NCBI RefSeq assembly: GCF_016086655.4 | Contig: NC_052141.2 | Coordinates: 4,960,001 to 5,024,000, forward strand | Source of the DNA: Lepeophtheirus salmonis | Taxonomy: Eukaryota; Arthropoda; Copepoda; Siphonostomatoida; Caligidae | Length of the DNA stretch: 64,000 bases | Reading direction: 5' to 3' | In this document: in pieces, positions 46,800 through 59,300 of the stretch | Numbering within the stretch: position 1 is the first letter of the stretch | Layout: every line of letters begins with the position of its first letter | The notes under the pieces: generated by a model | What the model saw: the letters and a program-made list of their open reading frames with translations, nothing else | What the model was told of the DNA's origin: nothing | The model's database searches: none | Made by a program: the position numbers and the translations under genes

Positions 46800-47700
46800 A
46801 CTATCCTAATAGCTAGCATAGGATTTAGCTAAAAGCTTACATATTATCTCATTTTGTAAATAAATAAGCGGTAAAAAGGTAGTGAAGATTTGATTGGTCC
46901 CATAAACCTCGGACAGTGATAACTTAATTAAGTAGGAATCCCTACTTTGTATCTTTTCATGGGAATAGGACACCTATCTCCTGAAGGATTACCTACCATC
47001 ATTTTACCCCCGAGTTGGAATCTCTGTATGTTTACCCTCAAGGATTTCATTCCTCAGGTGATCTACATCCCATCTTTTTTTTATCATCATTATTGAAAAG
47101 TCTAGTTGGTAAACGATAGAGGGCTAAAAGTCATAAATGAATGTTATGGTATTTTGGAGCGGTTGTTGGGAAATGATACTTTTAAGTTTGAATCAAAAAA
47201 TAATTACTAATTTGGAGACGCAGAAAGGATCAATAAATATTTTCATCTAAAGGAGAAATCTTACGACTCCGTGGCTGAGGTACCCATTTCGCTAGAGAGA
47301 CTCAAGCAAATTATATAAACGGACTTGGATTCTTGAACCGTGGGGGATCCCTTTTCTATTAAAGTATATGCAAAAATACTAAGAGGGTATTTGATTTATG
47401 ACTTTGACCCTCAATAATAATGATAAACTTATAATGGACACTCTGTAGAGGGCAAAAACTCTGCCTCAAATCAAATTGGGTTATGTATCTCAACTTGCTA
47501 CAAAGTTATGGTTGATTATGCATTTTTTACGTTCTGTGCTACCTTGGCTTTGACCTCTCAAAATTTAATGAACTCTCAGTCTGACCATATATAATCTTCG
47601 CATTAATTTTGATCAAAATTAATCCATATCTTTTGCCATAATCCTGGTGACTAACAAGCAAAGTGGGAAAAACATAACCTCCATTCAACTTCGTTAGCGG
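46800..47700. other. Intergenic DNA, nothing recognised
   Basis: No family-like frame or bounded repeat. Confidence 0.45.
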
Positions 47701-47705
47701 AGGTA

Positions 47706-48490
47706 CCGGGTTGTCCATTGAAATATAAACACTTACTTATTCAATAATTCAAGAAGGTTGAGTGATTGAAATTAATTCATATTTTGATATATTAAAGAAT
47801 AAACAATTATTTACTAAACCGAACAAATTTGAGCTCTCTAGAAAATGACACCTGAACGTGATCGACGAATTTCCATTCGCACACTCCAAGCAATTGGACG
47901 TATACACTGTCAGCAAGTCCGAAACGTTGGAGGGAAGAAGGGCTCTGTCAAAGAGGCCAAACTGGATCCAGAGGAGTTAAAGAAAACAGCCCAGGCCAAT
48001 CGCCCTAAGTCCATGAGCGCCAATGCCATAGATCTCGGGATTTCCCACCAGTTTGTCTAATGAGCAATCAAAAAAGTGGTTGGAAAGAGCCTTGTGTGGG
48101 TGGAGAGGCCACTTTTGACCCAAGCAATGAAAAAACCCCATCTGCTCCTTTACAGGACTCTTTTGAACTCTTTTGGCCGCCTACAGCCCTGATGGCAACA
48201 TCTTGACTACACATTGTAGGCCTGCAGGGTCTGTCATCCACACACTTAGACCCTCAAAGCTACTGTCAGCCAGCATTGAGACGCCATGGTAGATGAATAC
48301 ATCCGTAGAGGGCGCTAGGCCTTCTTCCACCGTCTGGGAGTCATCATTGCTGCTAAGGGCGGCTACATTAATGATTAAGAGTGCTCAGACACGACACACT
48401 TCTATTTATAGTATTTATAAGGATAAAATTATATTTTTAAATAATAAATTATATCTTGTTGAAGTTTTCGGGTTTTCATGGACCACTCGG
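47706..48490 (+). mobile_element. Internally deleted mariner element with both terminal repeats
   Basis: Ends CCGGGTTGTCCATTGAAATA and GTTTTCATGGACCACTCGG form inverted repeats of about 28 bp, with TA before the left end. The N-terminal open frame from 47845 (MTPERDRRISIRTLQAIGRI ... RPKSMSANAIDLGISHQFV) encodes the DNA-binding half with both helix-turn-helix motifs. Then the frame breaks and only a C-terminal FFHRLGVIIAAKGGYIND piece remains near 48315-48375. This is the best-preserved end pair of this family here. Confidence 0.8.
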
Positions 48491-48499
48491 TTATAAATT

Positions 48500-49300
48500 A
48501 TATATTTGTACCTCATAACTATTTCCTCCATTTCAAGCTGTAGTCTCAGACTGAACTGGCATCTAATAGAGCTCTGTTCTAAAGTATTAATTGCCGTTCA
48601 ATAGTTTTCTTTTGGATACTAGTCCAAGTCCTCAGGTCTTGTAATCATGAATCAAATAAATCTGAGGTGTTGATTTATCGTTTTGCAATACCTACATTGT
48701 TTGAGATCTTTAGAACTAAATATATATAATTTTTTTTGCAATTTGTACACGTCGAGTTTGCATTTTATGATATTACTCTAAAGAATCAACGAAGCATGGA
48801 CTTAATTTTCTCTAAGGAATAGTATTATATTTACTTTGAAGCCTATCAACATTGTCTATCCCTCTACTAATTTACTTGATAAACCTTGTTTGATAGGCTC
48901 TAAATTTGTATGATGAATGATGAGGGCGATGTCATAAATGCCAACAATCTTATTTAACCGTGACAAAGTACACAATTTTGCAGAGAAATAAATGATTTCC
49001 ATAGTTACTTCTCAAAGACTCCTCCATATGTCCTTGGTTACTTGTGATTTAATTGGGTCACGGCTGGATTCATTTATGAATAGAAACTTATGTTTTTTTT
49101 TCTATCCTATCCACGAATGACGGATTAATACAAATGAACGTTCTGCTCTCACACATAAAAATATAATTTAAAAAAAAAAGAACATGAAAGGTTATGCTTT
49201 TTGACAAAAATCATATTTAATATATTCCAAACTTCGAAGGTGACAGAAGTATCCAATAGATGTATAGTTTGAAATTGTTTTGCCTACTTGGGCACTTTAT
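48500..49300. other. Intergenic DNA upstream of the membrane-protein gene
   Basis: No repeat boundary or gene recognised. The promoter of the following gene presumably lies here but I see no decisive TATA box. Confidence 0.4.
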
Positions 49301-49301
49301 A

Positions 49302-52300
49302 ATGGCGGAGACCTTCGTGCCGATTCCATCTCCATCGGATTTTACTCATAGATCTGTGATATCTCCTGTGAGTTATAATGAATATGTTAATGTAAAAGAT
49401 CGTGTGCCAAATGGACTTGCTGCACCGACAATGACTTCATCTTCTTCACAGGCCTATGATGGTGATGGCAATGGTGGTCATATAATGACCATTCAGCAAC
49501 AGAGGCTTCACGCTCTTAGACAAAACCTTTCTGGTAAGAACTTTTTTTGGGTTTTTTTTTGGTGTGTGTCTCTGAGCGTTTATTTGGAAAATTAATGAAA
49601 TTGACTTTTTTTTTTAATTGATGATTTAGATTTAGACGAAAGTTCTAGGACCTTACTCCTCAAAAATATAAACAGACCGGCGATTAGATTTGAGGAAAAT
49701 ATCAATGAAGCTAACTATAATATTTGTGTTTTTACATGCTAACAGTTATTTGCAACTTCAGACTAGGAGTATGTTATGTATTACCTAGTGTTCACAGAAC
49801 ACTACAGAATACTAGAGAGAAAGAGTGGAGACAGAATTGAGACAGTCCTCTGTATTGTAGTGTCAGTCCTTATTTATTCGGACCAAAGACTGTTGGGACC
49901 GATTCCTAAGAACGTCGATCCTTTAGACTGTCAGTACTAGAACTGATTAAGAAAAATAGAAATAAAGTTGAGTGACGTCATCAAGGACCAAACTTTATAA
50001 GTTTTTAGGACTGATATGCAGGACTGAACTGGACCGGACCGAGACTGAATTAGACGGAACGGCAGTATTCAGTCCTCAATCAGGACTAACAGAACACGAG
50101 TCCTCAAATTCAATTCATTTATTATTTTTTCTTCAAGGATCTATAAGTCACTGTTCCACTTTTATACAGGGATGCCACTCAGAACTTAGAATCCCCCCTC
50201 AAAACCCCAAGAATCAACACTGAAATCCCAAGACAAGTTTACGGAACATCAAAAAAATTCGACATTCATCTTGTATCAGTTATATTTCACATTTTTCTTC
50301 ACACTCAATAATATCTGCTGATAAGTGTATATCATTTTCTTTATGCGTTTTAAGCCTACCTTTATTTAGAGCGTGACAATTTTGATGTCGTCCATTTTGG
50401 GAGAAATTTTATGAAGGTAGTTAAAATATCAACTTTGATCGCCTAAAATGGCGTTTCCTTCAATTATGATGCAATTTATGACATCTGTGGAAACGTTCTA
50501 TTGTTGATAAACATTCCCCTATTCAAGTTTCGTTATGAAGGCTATACGAGGCTGCCAATTGGAATATGTTCCACTGTTCTGTCTAATATATAACTTACCT
50601 GCAGTTACAATCAGACAAAACGAGAAAAAGTTCAGAACGAGTTGAAAAAGATTCAACGAGTAGCAAAGTCTTAATGCTTTAGATAAACAAAAATTGAAGA
50701 AATAATTAATATACTCAAAAGAAAGTTTTCAACTATTGTTGCAAAAAAAATTATTTGGATAAAGACCATCCCTAACTTATCGTCAATATCTCAATATCTT
50801 GGTATAAATTCCAAGGAGTGGCAATCCTACTTTTATAACGTCTCAACAAATAGGTAATACTGAGCAAAGAAGTAAAATGACTGAAGACAACAGCTGACTC
50901 AATTTTCTCTCCCAAGGGCGTCCGCAGGATGTAGGCTGGAGGGGTTATAGGCCCCCAAATATCCAAATTTCTATAAAAAAAAATTAAATTTCCTGTGAAT
51001 AGCTTTGGATTTTTTCTATTTTTTTTCCAAAAAAATTTACTCTTTGTGAATAGTTATGGATTTTGGAAATTTTTTTCGAAAAATTTAAATTTTTGGATAT
51101 TCCCCTGCCCAACCAAATATAAGCTTGCAGATGCACCTGTCTTCAGTACTTATTACTAGTAGTCCATGCTTCAGATATTGATATTGAGTCTGGAATTGAA
51201 CCCCTCAAATCCTTTTCTTCTTTAAAATGATTTGTAAAAAAATAATTACTCATCAAGCAATTTCTAGTTAGCTTCATAAGTATCATTTAATCCAATCCAG
51301 GAGGTCATTCTCTCACAGTATAAAAAAAATGGATCCACGAAATCTTTCCCATCGTCACATAATAAAACACAATATGAGGACTTTCGACCATCAGAGCCTG
51401 CTTTTCCTCAAGGTATACACAACAACTATTACTCGAATCGGAGGGATTTTGGAGTATCTGTCAATCCTATTCTATCCCCTTACTCAAATAGACATAATGA
51501 GATTCAATCTGTTTCCACCAAGTGAGTAACTAGATTAAAAAAGAATCAAACTGATAAACAATTAATATTTGCCTTTGATTCATTGAATAAGTTTGCTGTC
51601 AAATGGATATGAGCTCTCAGATAATGAAAGCCCTGTAATTAGTGATGGAGAATTCGGTATAACTGTGGAGCCCATGACGATGAGTCAGGTACTTCAACAA
51701 CAATCCCAAAGAAGGCCAAACAATATTCAATATATTATAAATACAAAACCTCAAGGGAACGAGGATGTTCAATTTATTATTCATGATGAAGATGATTACA
51801 AAGCAGAGAGGTAAGATTAGTACAATTATGATAAGGGGCATATAATTATAAGGTCCAGGAAAAAGTACAACCCCCCTCCCTCCCCGTTTGTGTTTGTCCC
51901 AAAATTGATACGCTCATTTGATTGGATGTCCTTAATTTTTAGATCTCCCATTCATGTATCTGTAAATAATATATATTGGTTATTTTGAAGACCACTGATT
52001 AGGGGCGTCCGCAGGAATATATTTTGGGGAGGATGGGGAAACTTGTTTTTGGAATATTTTTGAAAAATTTCCAAAATTATTTTGTTCCTCCCACGACATA
52101 AATTAGTCGAATAACCTTTTTTGTGACACTTTTTTTCAAAAAACATTAAATTTCGAACTGCCCCCTCCCCTAAGAACGCCCCTGCTTATATACTTCATAT
52201 TGAAAAGGTTCTGTGGATCAGTGAAACAGTAAGCAGTTCTCAATGTTGTGGATTAAATTACAGTCTACGCTCTAAGATTGCAGCCTGGGTCGAAATATCT

Positions 52301-55096
52301 GTTTGGCAAAATGATTTAATTTTCAATATTGGACCAAGTCTCAACATTATTTTTTAGCTGCATATTCCAAAGCATTTTAATCTTTTTTTTATGGCAATCT
52401 AATGATTGGTTCCCGAGGTAAGGATAATATTGAATTAATTTAAAGTTCTAAATGTTATCTACCATATTTGGACGAAAAGTTGTGTTTTGGAGATATTTCA
52501 ATTTGAATCAGAAATGAATTTCAATTTGAATCAGAAATGAATTTCAATTTGAATCAGAAATGAATTTCAATTTATTATAATATATGTAAATATGAAATTT
52601 TGGAACAAACTAATAAGATTATTGTATTCTTGTATTAAATACAAAAATAAGCTCAAAATGTATCTTTTTAAAAAAAATACTTTTACTTTGAAAAAAATCT
52701 TTAGAGACTTTTGAAATTTGGTGTACACCACAGTTTTTGCTAAAATTGCAAAAATAAATTACCAGTATTCTGATTGGAAAAAAAGTAAATAATAATATAT
52801 TTTGAATTTCCGTGTAAAAACCTGCATATGTAATAAATTTCATCAAATTCTCAGGTATTGAGATGAAAATCTTGGCCAATTTGAGCTGTACACAATATTC
52901 TCACAGACAAAGAAAAGTTTGCCCACTGATAACTATTTTCTAGGGTATTGGGTCCAAAGAATTGATAGGTCACTCCTTGACCTTAACGTACTTATTCTAG
53001 GCCCACTTTTTGTTGCCATGGTAGTATGTTTTAGAACATTGTCCTGCTGGAAAACTCATTACTAGAGATGACATTTGTTTAAGAGCGCAAGGAGAAGGCA
53101 AAACAAATGGTGCCCTTGAACTAAGACTCTTTTTAATATCAACTGCCTGTTATATGATTTGAGGGAGGGGAGAAAATGAATTACTACCATAAATAGGAAA
53201 ACCTTAAAATTTAAAATAGCATTAGAACAGGAGATTATATTTAAATTCAAATATATTCATTTTATTCTATATTTTTAAATCAATTTACACCAAAGAAAGG
53301 GAAGAATTCTTCCTTTAGAGGGAGATGTGAATACCTCCCTCCCCCCCCCCAACTGATTCAATAATGAACAAACAAAAAATAAAGAGCACACGCACCTAAC
53401 GTTTTTTCTATTCTAATCCCTATAGCTAGTTTTTCCTTTATAGATCCCTTCTTTAACTCATTACACGACCAATTTTTAGTGCTCCTGTTCTGAATGAAGG
53501 GGATTTTGGCCCCATATTTATACACCCCCAAAACATAATTCATCCGCCGCTCACAGGGTTATGCTCAGTAATTTTCGTCTTCCAAACACTATTTGTTGTT
53601 TATATAATGTCGGGTAACTTTTTTTTGTGTTGCCCCAAAAGAACTTGTACTAAAATTAGTTTCAACCAAACTTTCAAGTTCTTACTGGACAAACCAATCT
53701 ACATGCCGAATTCATGGATAATAAACCCAGAGAACACATTTGTTGCGGCCTGATATTATATTTCCTTTAATACTAGGAAGTTAAATTCTTTCTTTATGGC
53801 ATGGAAATAACAGAACAGTAACATGCCTTAATAAATATACAATATGCCTGATTATTAGTCATTATTTTTGTGTGACGTATAGTCTAGTTTATTGTGTTAA
53901 GTCCCTTGTACAATTTCTCCATTTTCGAAGTTTGAAGGACCCTGGACTTCGCTATACAACTTTTCTTCAACTTTCATATTCGCGTCTTTCACTTAAAACA
54001 TCCACTCCCATTACCCCAAATTTTTTCTAAATTACCCTATTTGGGATAACTTACCCTGTTCTCCACCACTGACATAATATTTCTGTAAAAATAAACCAAC
54101 CATTAAAATTATAGAACCTTCTTTTCTTTGTCAGCGGGCAAATTTACAGAATCGACAAGGGATAAAATACTTATTTTCTCCACTGTGTATCTTTTTTTTA
54201 ACAGTATACATCATTTCAGTACTCAAACGGTATATACACCTCCAAAAATTGCACATCCAGCTCTGATAAGATGGGAGAGCTCCCCTGAAGCAACGCCTCA
54301 AGTGCCCACAACAGAGATTAAATATGCTCAGCACATTGATGCTCTTCAATATTTCCCTCCATCGACCCCACAGCCCAATCTAAAGATAAAACCTCTAAAA
54401 GAGAAAATACAGAAAAGTCCAATACCAAACTTATCCTTAATGTTCTTGGGGAAACATGGTCCATCTTTTCCTGTCTTTACAAGTATGATGAAGGATCTAC
54501 ATCATGCCATGGAGGTGAAGCTTTTGAAAAATAATTAGCTATAACTTTGTCGTTTATACTTTTTCCTCTTACAGAGAATGGTTGGAAATCCACTGGAAAT
54601 ATTCAATGGACAGCCAAGTTCTATTTTAACCACAATGAGAACTTTTTTGAACAATTTTTCAGTGGGTTCCTATGGCGATAATAAACTAGATATCTTTGAT
54701 TTTATCCCACTTTTAGCTGTCCTTGTGGCCTCCGTTCTTATTTTTGCTGGAACCTTCCCAAATGGAGTGAATATTTTAGGGCTGAACCAAAGCACATTGC
54801 CTCTTGGACGTAGAGTGGATGAAGAAACAATGTTTGAAACTGCGCTCAATCAATTAGAATCCGGAGTTATGATGATATCTGCCATACGTCATGAAGACAG
54901 CTGCTCTGCCAAATTAGCCTGTAAACTTGGAGATGCTGCAAAAGATTCCTTTCCGAATAAAGATATGTTACTTGGAGCCGTGAACCTATTGTTGGGAGAG
55001 AGATTTGTCAAATTTTCTGAATCATTTGAGGATGTATTGGAGGGACGGGATCGAAGTTCTTGTGAGGAAAAGTGTACGAGATGTATGGCCATTTAA
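49302..55096 (+). CDS. Uncharacterised single-pass membrane protein, multi-exon
   Basis: Core model: exons 49302-49533, 51621-51810, 54205-54514 and 54575-55096 join in phases 1, 2, 0 to give about 417 residues. Donors are GTAAGA, GTAAGA, GTGAAG; the last two acceptors have good pyrimidine tracts. The start at 49302 has A at -3 and G at +4; an in-frame ATG at 49260 is weaker. The first two-thirds are polar and Pro/Gln/Ser-rich without predicted domains. One hydrophobic segment (IPLLAVLVASVLIFAGTFP) in the last exon is followed by a Cys-containing domain (SCSAKLACKLGDAAKDSFPN ... CEEKCTRC), probably outside the cytosol. Candidate extra exons: 49630-about 49730 (phase 1 in; weak donor) and 51301-51412 (phase 0 in, 1 out), which fit in phase together. 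Function unknown. Confidence 0.75.
49780..50110. repeat. AGGACTGA-type dispersed repeat in an intron
   Basis: Starts near AGTGTTCACAGAACACTACA and ends near GACTAACAGAACACGAG. Inside are TCCTTATTTATTCGGACCAA, GTTGAGTGACGTCATCAAGG and GGACTGAACTGGACCGGACC, shared with 43080-43330, 18400-18470 and 44690-44760. Confidence 0.55.
50510..50710 (+). repeat. Second copy of the 13180-13495 repeat
   Basis: ATTCAAGTTTCGTTAT, AGGCTGCCAATTGGAATATG and GAACGAGTTGAAAAAG match the reverse strand of 13305-13475. Confidence 0.55.
50913..51140. mobile_element. Short CAGGGGCGTCC TIR element in an intron
   Basis: Left end AAGGGCGTCCGCAGGATGTA and GGCTGGAGGGGTTATAGGCC; right end CTTGCAGATGCACCTG. Contains two minisatellite units (TGTGAATAGTTATGGATTTT type). 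Confidence 0.6.
52000..52184. mobile_element. Short CAGGGGCGTCC TIR element in an intron
   Basis: Left end TAGGGGCGTCCGCAGGAATA, right end CCCCTAAGAACGCCCCTG, a good inverted pair. About 185 bp. Confidence 0.7.
52495..52575. repeat. 23-bp tandem repeat, about 3.5 copies
   Basis: Unit ATTTCAATTTGAATCAGAAA plus TGA, three near-perfect copies in a row and part of a fourth, in an intron. Confidence 0.9.
53080..53480. repeat. Dispersed repeat (family of 18570-18720) in an intron
   Basis: GGGGAGAAAATGAATTACTA, TTAAAATAGCATTAGAACAG, TTACACCAAAGAAAGGGAAG and a C-run followed by AATAATGAACAAACAAAAAA match 19020-19330. Confidence 0.6.
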
Positions 55097-55174
55097 GTGG
55101 CACATTTTTTTTTTTTTGTAAAATTAATATTAGTAGAAAACAAACTCCAGTATTATTGTTATTATAAATACAAT

Positions 55175-55725
55175 CTATAAATGAAAGTCACAAAATGTTT
55201 CAATTAAATCAATGTCACAATGGAAGTCTTCTTTAAAATGTCTAGAATTCTTTTGAACTCCCATGATATGGATAGGATCAGGAGCATGTTCATCCTCTTT
55301 CAAAAATAAATCCCATCCCTTTTCAGAAAACTTGGAACAGTAATTCTGTGCAAAGCTGATCCAAAATAGTTGTCTAGGTGTATAGGGTAACTCCGGGAGT
55401 AGAGGCTCAGAACAACAACCATATTTCTGTATACAATTACCTTTAAACATTAATTAGTAGAATATATGATTACAAAAAGCTTTTTTTTTTACTGTAGGCC
55501 TCATATGTAGTTTGAAATACTAGGATGTCCACAATGTTTTCATTGACCATATGAGTCCAATTGGTACTCAAAATAGACTTATATTTTTGTAGTATGCAGT
55601 GAGTCTTTTGTGAGTAATATTGAGTGGCATCCATATCAAACCATTCAGAGTACTTGCCTTTGATGCAGATACCCATTTGATCAACAGAGTGAGAGTTCTC
55701 GTGACGTATTATAAAAACTAGTTCG
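55175..55725 (-). pseudogene. Neprilysin-like M13 metallopeptidase, C-terminal two exons only
   Basis: Exons 55725-55493 and 55440-55175 (minus) join in phase 1 (donor GTAAAA) to give about 165 residues of the catalytic C-terminus. The zinc motif HENSH fits HExxH, and ENIVD fits the third-ligand ExxxD motif. FWISFAQNYCSKF and a closing FHCDIDLIETFC are family landmarks. The usual HSPGxFR region reads HAPDPIH, so the substrate-binding Arg (Arg717 in neprilysin numbering) is His. The NAYY motif and about 500 N-terminal residues are not found on the minus strand up to 64 kb. Either they lie beyond a very long intron enclosing the receptor gene, or this is a gene fragment. The stop at 55175 faces the membrane-protein gene ending 79 bp away. 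Confidence 0.7.
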
Positions 55726-55863
55726 CTAAAATTAAGATATGTTGGAATAAACGGAATAAAAGTGATTATTGGAATGTGCAATCAAAATCCCTGACTTAAC
55801 AAAGAAATTGACTTTAAGGATGTAAAAATAAAATACAAAAAGGAAACATTAAAAACCCTTAGA

Positions 55864-55925
55864 CCAGCGTTTTTCTAAGTGGGTGCTGCGGCACACTAGG
55901 GTACCCACTCACCGTCTATAAAATA
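55864..55925. mobile_element. hAT terminal fragment
   Basis: CCAGCGTTTTTCTAAGTGGG then TGCTGCGGCACACTAGGGTA is a typical hAT left end (CAGxGTTTTTCAACC ... CCGCGGCACACT). The right end is not found. Confidence 0.55.
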
Positions 55926-56329
55926 TTGGAATAACTTAATACATTATTTTTATATATTAAAAGATATAATTTTAAATACTATAAATTATACACATGGATG
56001 GAATGGTTTGAGAGGAGTAGTATAATATGAAATATGTATGCTTGAAATGAGTCGTATATTTAGATAGGATATTATTTTTTATCAAATATTTTCTAAAAAA
56101 CTATGTAAACCCTTTATTGATTGATTGAAACGTATAATTAATATACTTAATTCTGCTAATTAGACCCTTCTAATTACTAACTTCGTTTAAAATATTTTAG
56201 ATTAATAATTATTCTTCACGATATGAAATGCCAATGTAGAATGCAATCAATTATTTAATCAGTAGATTTGTATTTTTCCCGTACGTATAAATAGACAAAC
56301 AGCAGAAATAACATTATTTAGTTCAAATC

Positions 56330-59300
56330 ATGAGGTTCAGCCTCTATGTTTCCTTTTGCTTCCTTTGGCATCTTGCTTCCTCCTCAACCTCATATCCAGA
56401 ACAAACACATCAAGCATTGAGAGATGTGCTATCCAGCTTTTCTGAGGCGGGGGAATGTCATGTTCTTGCTGTCAATATAGAGAGCCCAGCTCTTTTCATG
56501 ATCTTGAACGAATTTGCTTCGAGTATTGTGAACTTGAAGGGAGATTTAAGGGTCTGCTTGATTTTTTAATAAGGTTTTGACTCCATAGTCTTCTTTTGAT
56601 TCCTTTATTAGATGAGCCCAAGGCTAAAGGAGGCACTCAACAAATTTTCATCCTGTAAAATATTTGTAACTGAGGAATATACACAGCTAATACATATGGA
56701 TCGATTTGGATCCATCCATTCAATTCTACCAAATGCAATGTTCTATTTCTCAAAGGACAAGGAATGGAGATTAGGATTAATGCCGGAGGTTCAATCCCAG
56801 CCTTTAATAACGTTTGAAAAGAGTTCAGGTATAGTAATATTATGCCGTGATTTACGCATGGATTTGAATCCAGATTATCTCTCTATGTTAGATGATCATT
56901 TTTTAACCTATTTAACTTGTAAGTATTACAAATGGAACTCAAAATCCACACTAATCAACGTTTGGAGGCCCCTCAAGGGGATGTTTTATAAAAAACGAAT
57001 AGACTTTGATTCTTGTAAAGTACGATAATATACTATTTTTATTATTCTCGAGAAAGAATCATTCGAATTAATGTGTTTTTCAGAACTCGATCCAGGGTCA
57101 AATGGTGAGGGTTAAGTTTGTACCTTACAAGCCTTTTTTCTTTTATGAGGGGGATGAGCTCAAAGGAGTTGAAGTGAAATTTATGAGCCATATACTTCAG
57201 GCTTTGAAATTTGAAACAGTTTGGACAAAAGCAAAGTCTTGGGGAACTTGGTACGAAAAAACGAACAAAACTGACGGTATGATTGACGATATTCGTAAGG
57301 GGACTGTGGATTTAGGCATTTCAACACCAGGAATTAGTTATCATAGGTATCAAATCGCTAGATATACAGGTAATTAATATTTTGTTATTACAGTATTAAT
57401 AGTTATTTTTGAACTAGTGTTGAAAATTAAGCACGTGGTAAAAATGCCTTTGTAAATGTCATTTTCCAAGATTCAATTTGTGGGTCGCACATCTTGGTCA
57501 ATAAAAATTATTTTAAAAATACATTATCTGTATATATATGTTATATAATTGAGTTTGTGTGTATCTCCTTTATGGGTGCCCCCACTGTTGGGCCTAGCAG
57601 GATGAAACTATGCCTCTTTTGAACATGGTGAAGCTAAGGCAGGTGTCCGATTTTGGGGCTTATAAGGAGGGCTTATTCTATATCCAAAACACAATTTTTT
57701 TTTTTGGAGCTCAAGGAGACTAAATTGGGGGTTGAGTTATAAACCAAAAAAGTGATTGGCGTCTAAAAAACAACTTTACGAATAATGTTGTTTTATTCAT
57801 TTATTCCAAATCAAAAAAAAATATGGGCAAAAACAGAAATAGGTGAAAATTGTAGGTTCGTTTTATTCAGGTTTGGCTATTGTCAATGTGGTTTTCCAGT
57901 CCCTCCTTGGTCCATGTAACGTATGGTAACCCTTTGCTACTTTGGAATAAAAATGTATTGATAAACACATGTTTAACTGAGGGATTCGCAATAGCTTTTT
58001 GGTTTTTAACCAATATGAGATGAAGAGATCATCTTGCGGGCCACACTTATGAAAATATTGGCTTTAATTTTTATCGGATACTAAATAATTTAAAAAATGA
58101 TAAAAGTCAAAGATGTTTAAATATTTTACTTGTCTGTAATTGGCTTATTTATTACTCTGCGCTATATTTTAAATGTTCACGTCCAGACTGGTTGTGACAA
58201 TGTTCATTATATGATCAAAGTGCTCATAAGTGAGTTTAGGTCGTTATTTTTTTTTTTTTTGCTACACCCATCTCAAAGAAAACAGCGTGACTTCCTCAAT
58301 ATATCTAAGTGTAGGCTCAAACCTGGGAACCACTAAAATCAGACGTTGGATTTATTTTATATCATATCATTTTACGCCGAGGTCTTGTTGGTTGATTTAA
58401 AGGCATGTGATAAAAAAAAGGAAAATATTTGGAGTATCTATAAGTAATTTGCCACCAACTTTTTCGCCGTTGGTAATTTTGCGCCAAGGATATTTTGTCC
58501 CCCTTTGTTTTACTTTTATATTATCAGTTTGAATTTTCATCTCAATCAAATTAATTACATAGCTAGGAAAAGAAAAAAAATATCAATATGATTGACTTAA
58601 TCAACCATTGATTAATGTATTTTATAGTCCGCCCTGTTCTTCTTTGATTTTGGATTGTATACATTCAGTCGATACATCATTTTTTGGGATTACAAATATA
58701 ATCTTATAATGGAAGAGTTGCTTAAAATACAACGTGATGTTGATATAAAATTACATCTACATCGAATATTAATTATAGCTTCATTATTGTACAAAGTTCA
58801 TATGAGTTTACCAAGAGGAATATTTCATGAGACACGATAATTTGAATAGAACAGGTTCTAAGATTTGAGCTTATGCTTCTCCAAATAGTATTAAAACTCT
58901 TTGGCTATTTCTTTTAATTATTACTTCTTAATTTATTTGACCATGATTGTCCTTTTTTTGTTCTTCCAAGAGCTATATAATTAATATGATGGAAATACAA
59001 AAGTAAAGTTCGAACAGATAATATAACAAGCGGGGAATATGTCGTGCGGAAAAATCTCCTCAAGGATAAATTATCAGTGGCAAAAATGTACGTGGTAAAA
59101 TTTGAATTTTTTATGACTCGAATAGTGCATTTCACATTTCCAGTCTTCAGAAGGGCAAATTTACAATAACTTTTTATACAAAAATAGATTTTTGTAAATC
59201 TGCTGTGTCAGGGCGTTAAACTTTATGCATGCCCCCCCCCTTAAGAGGCCCACCACCATTGCTTTAACCCCTTCTTGAGTGAATTAGGGAGCATAATATG

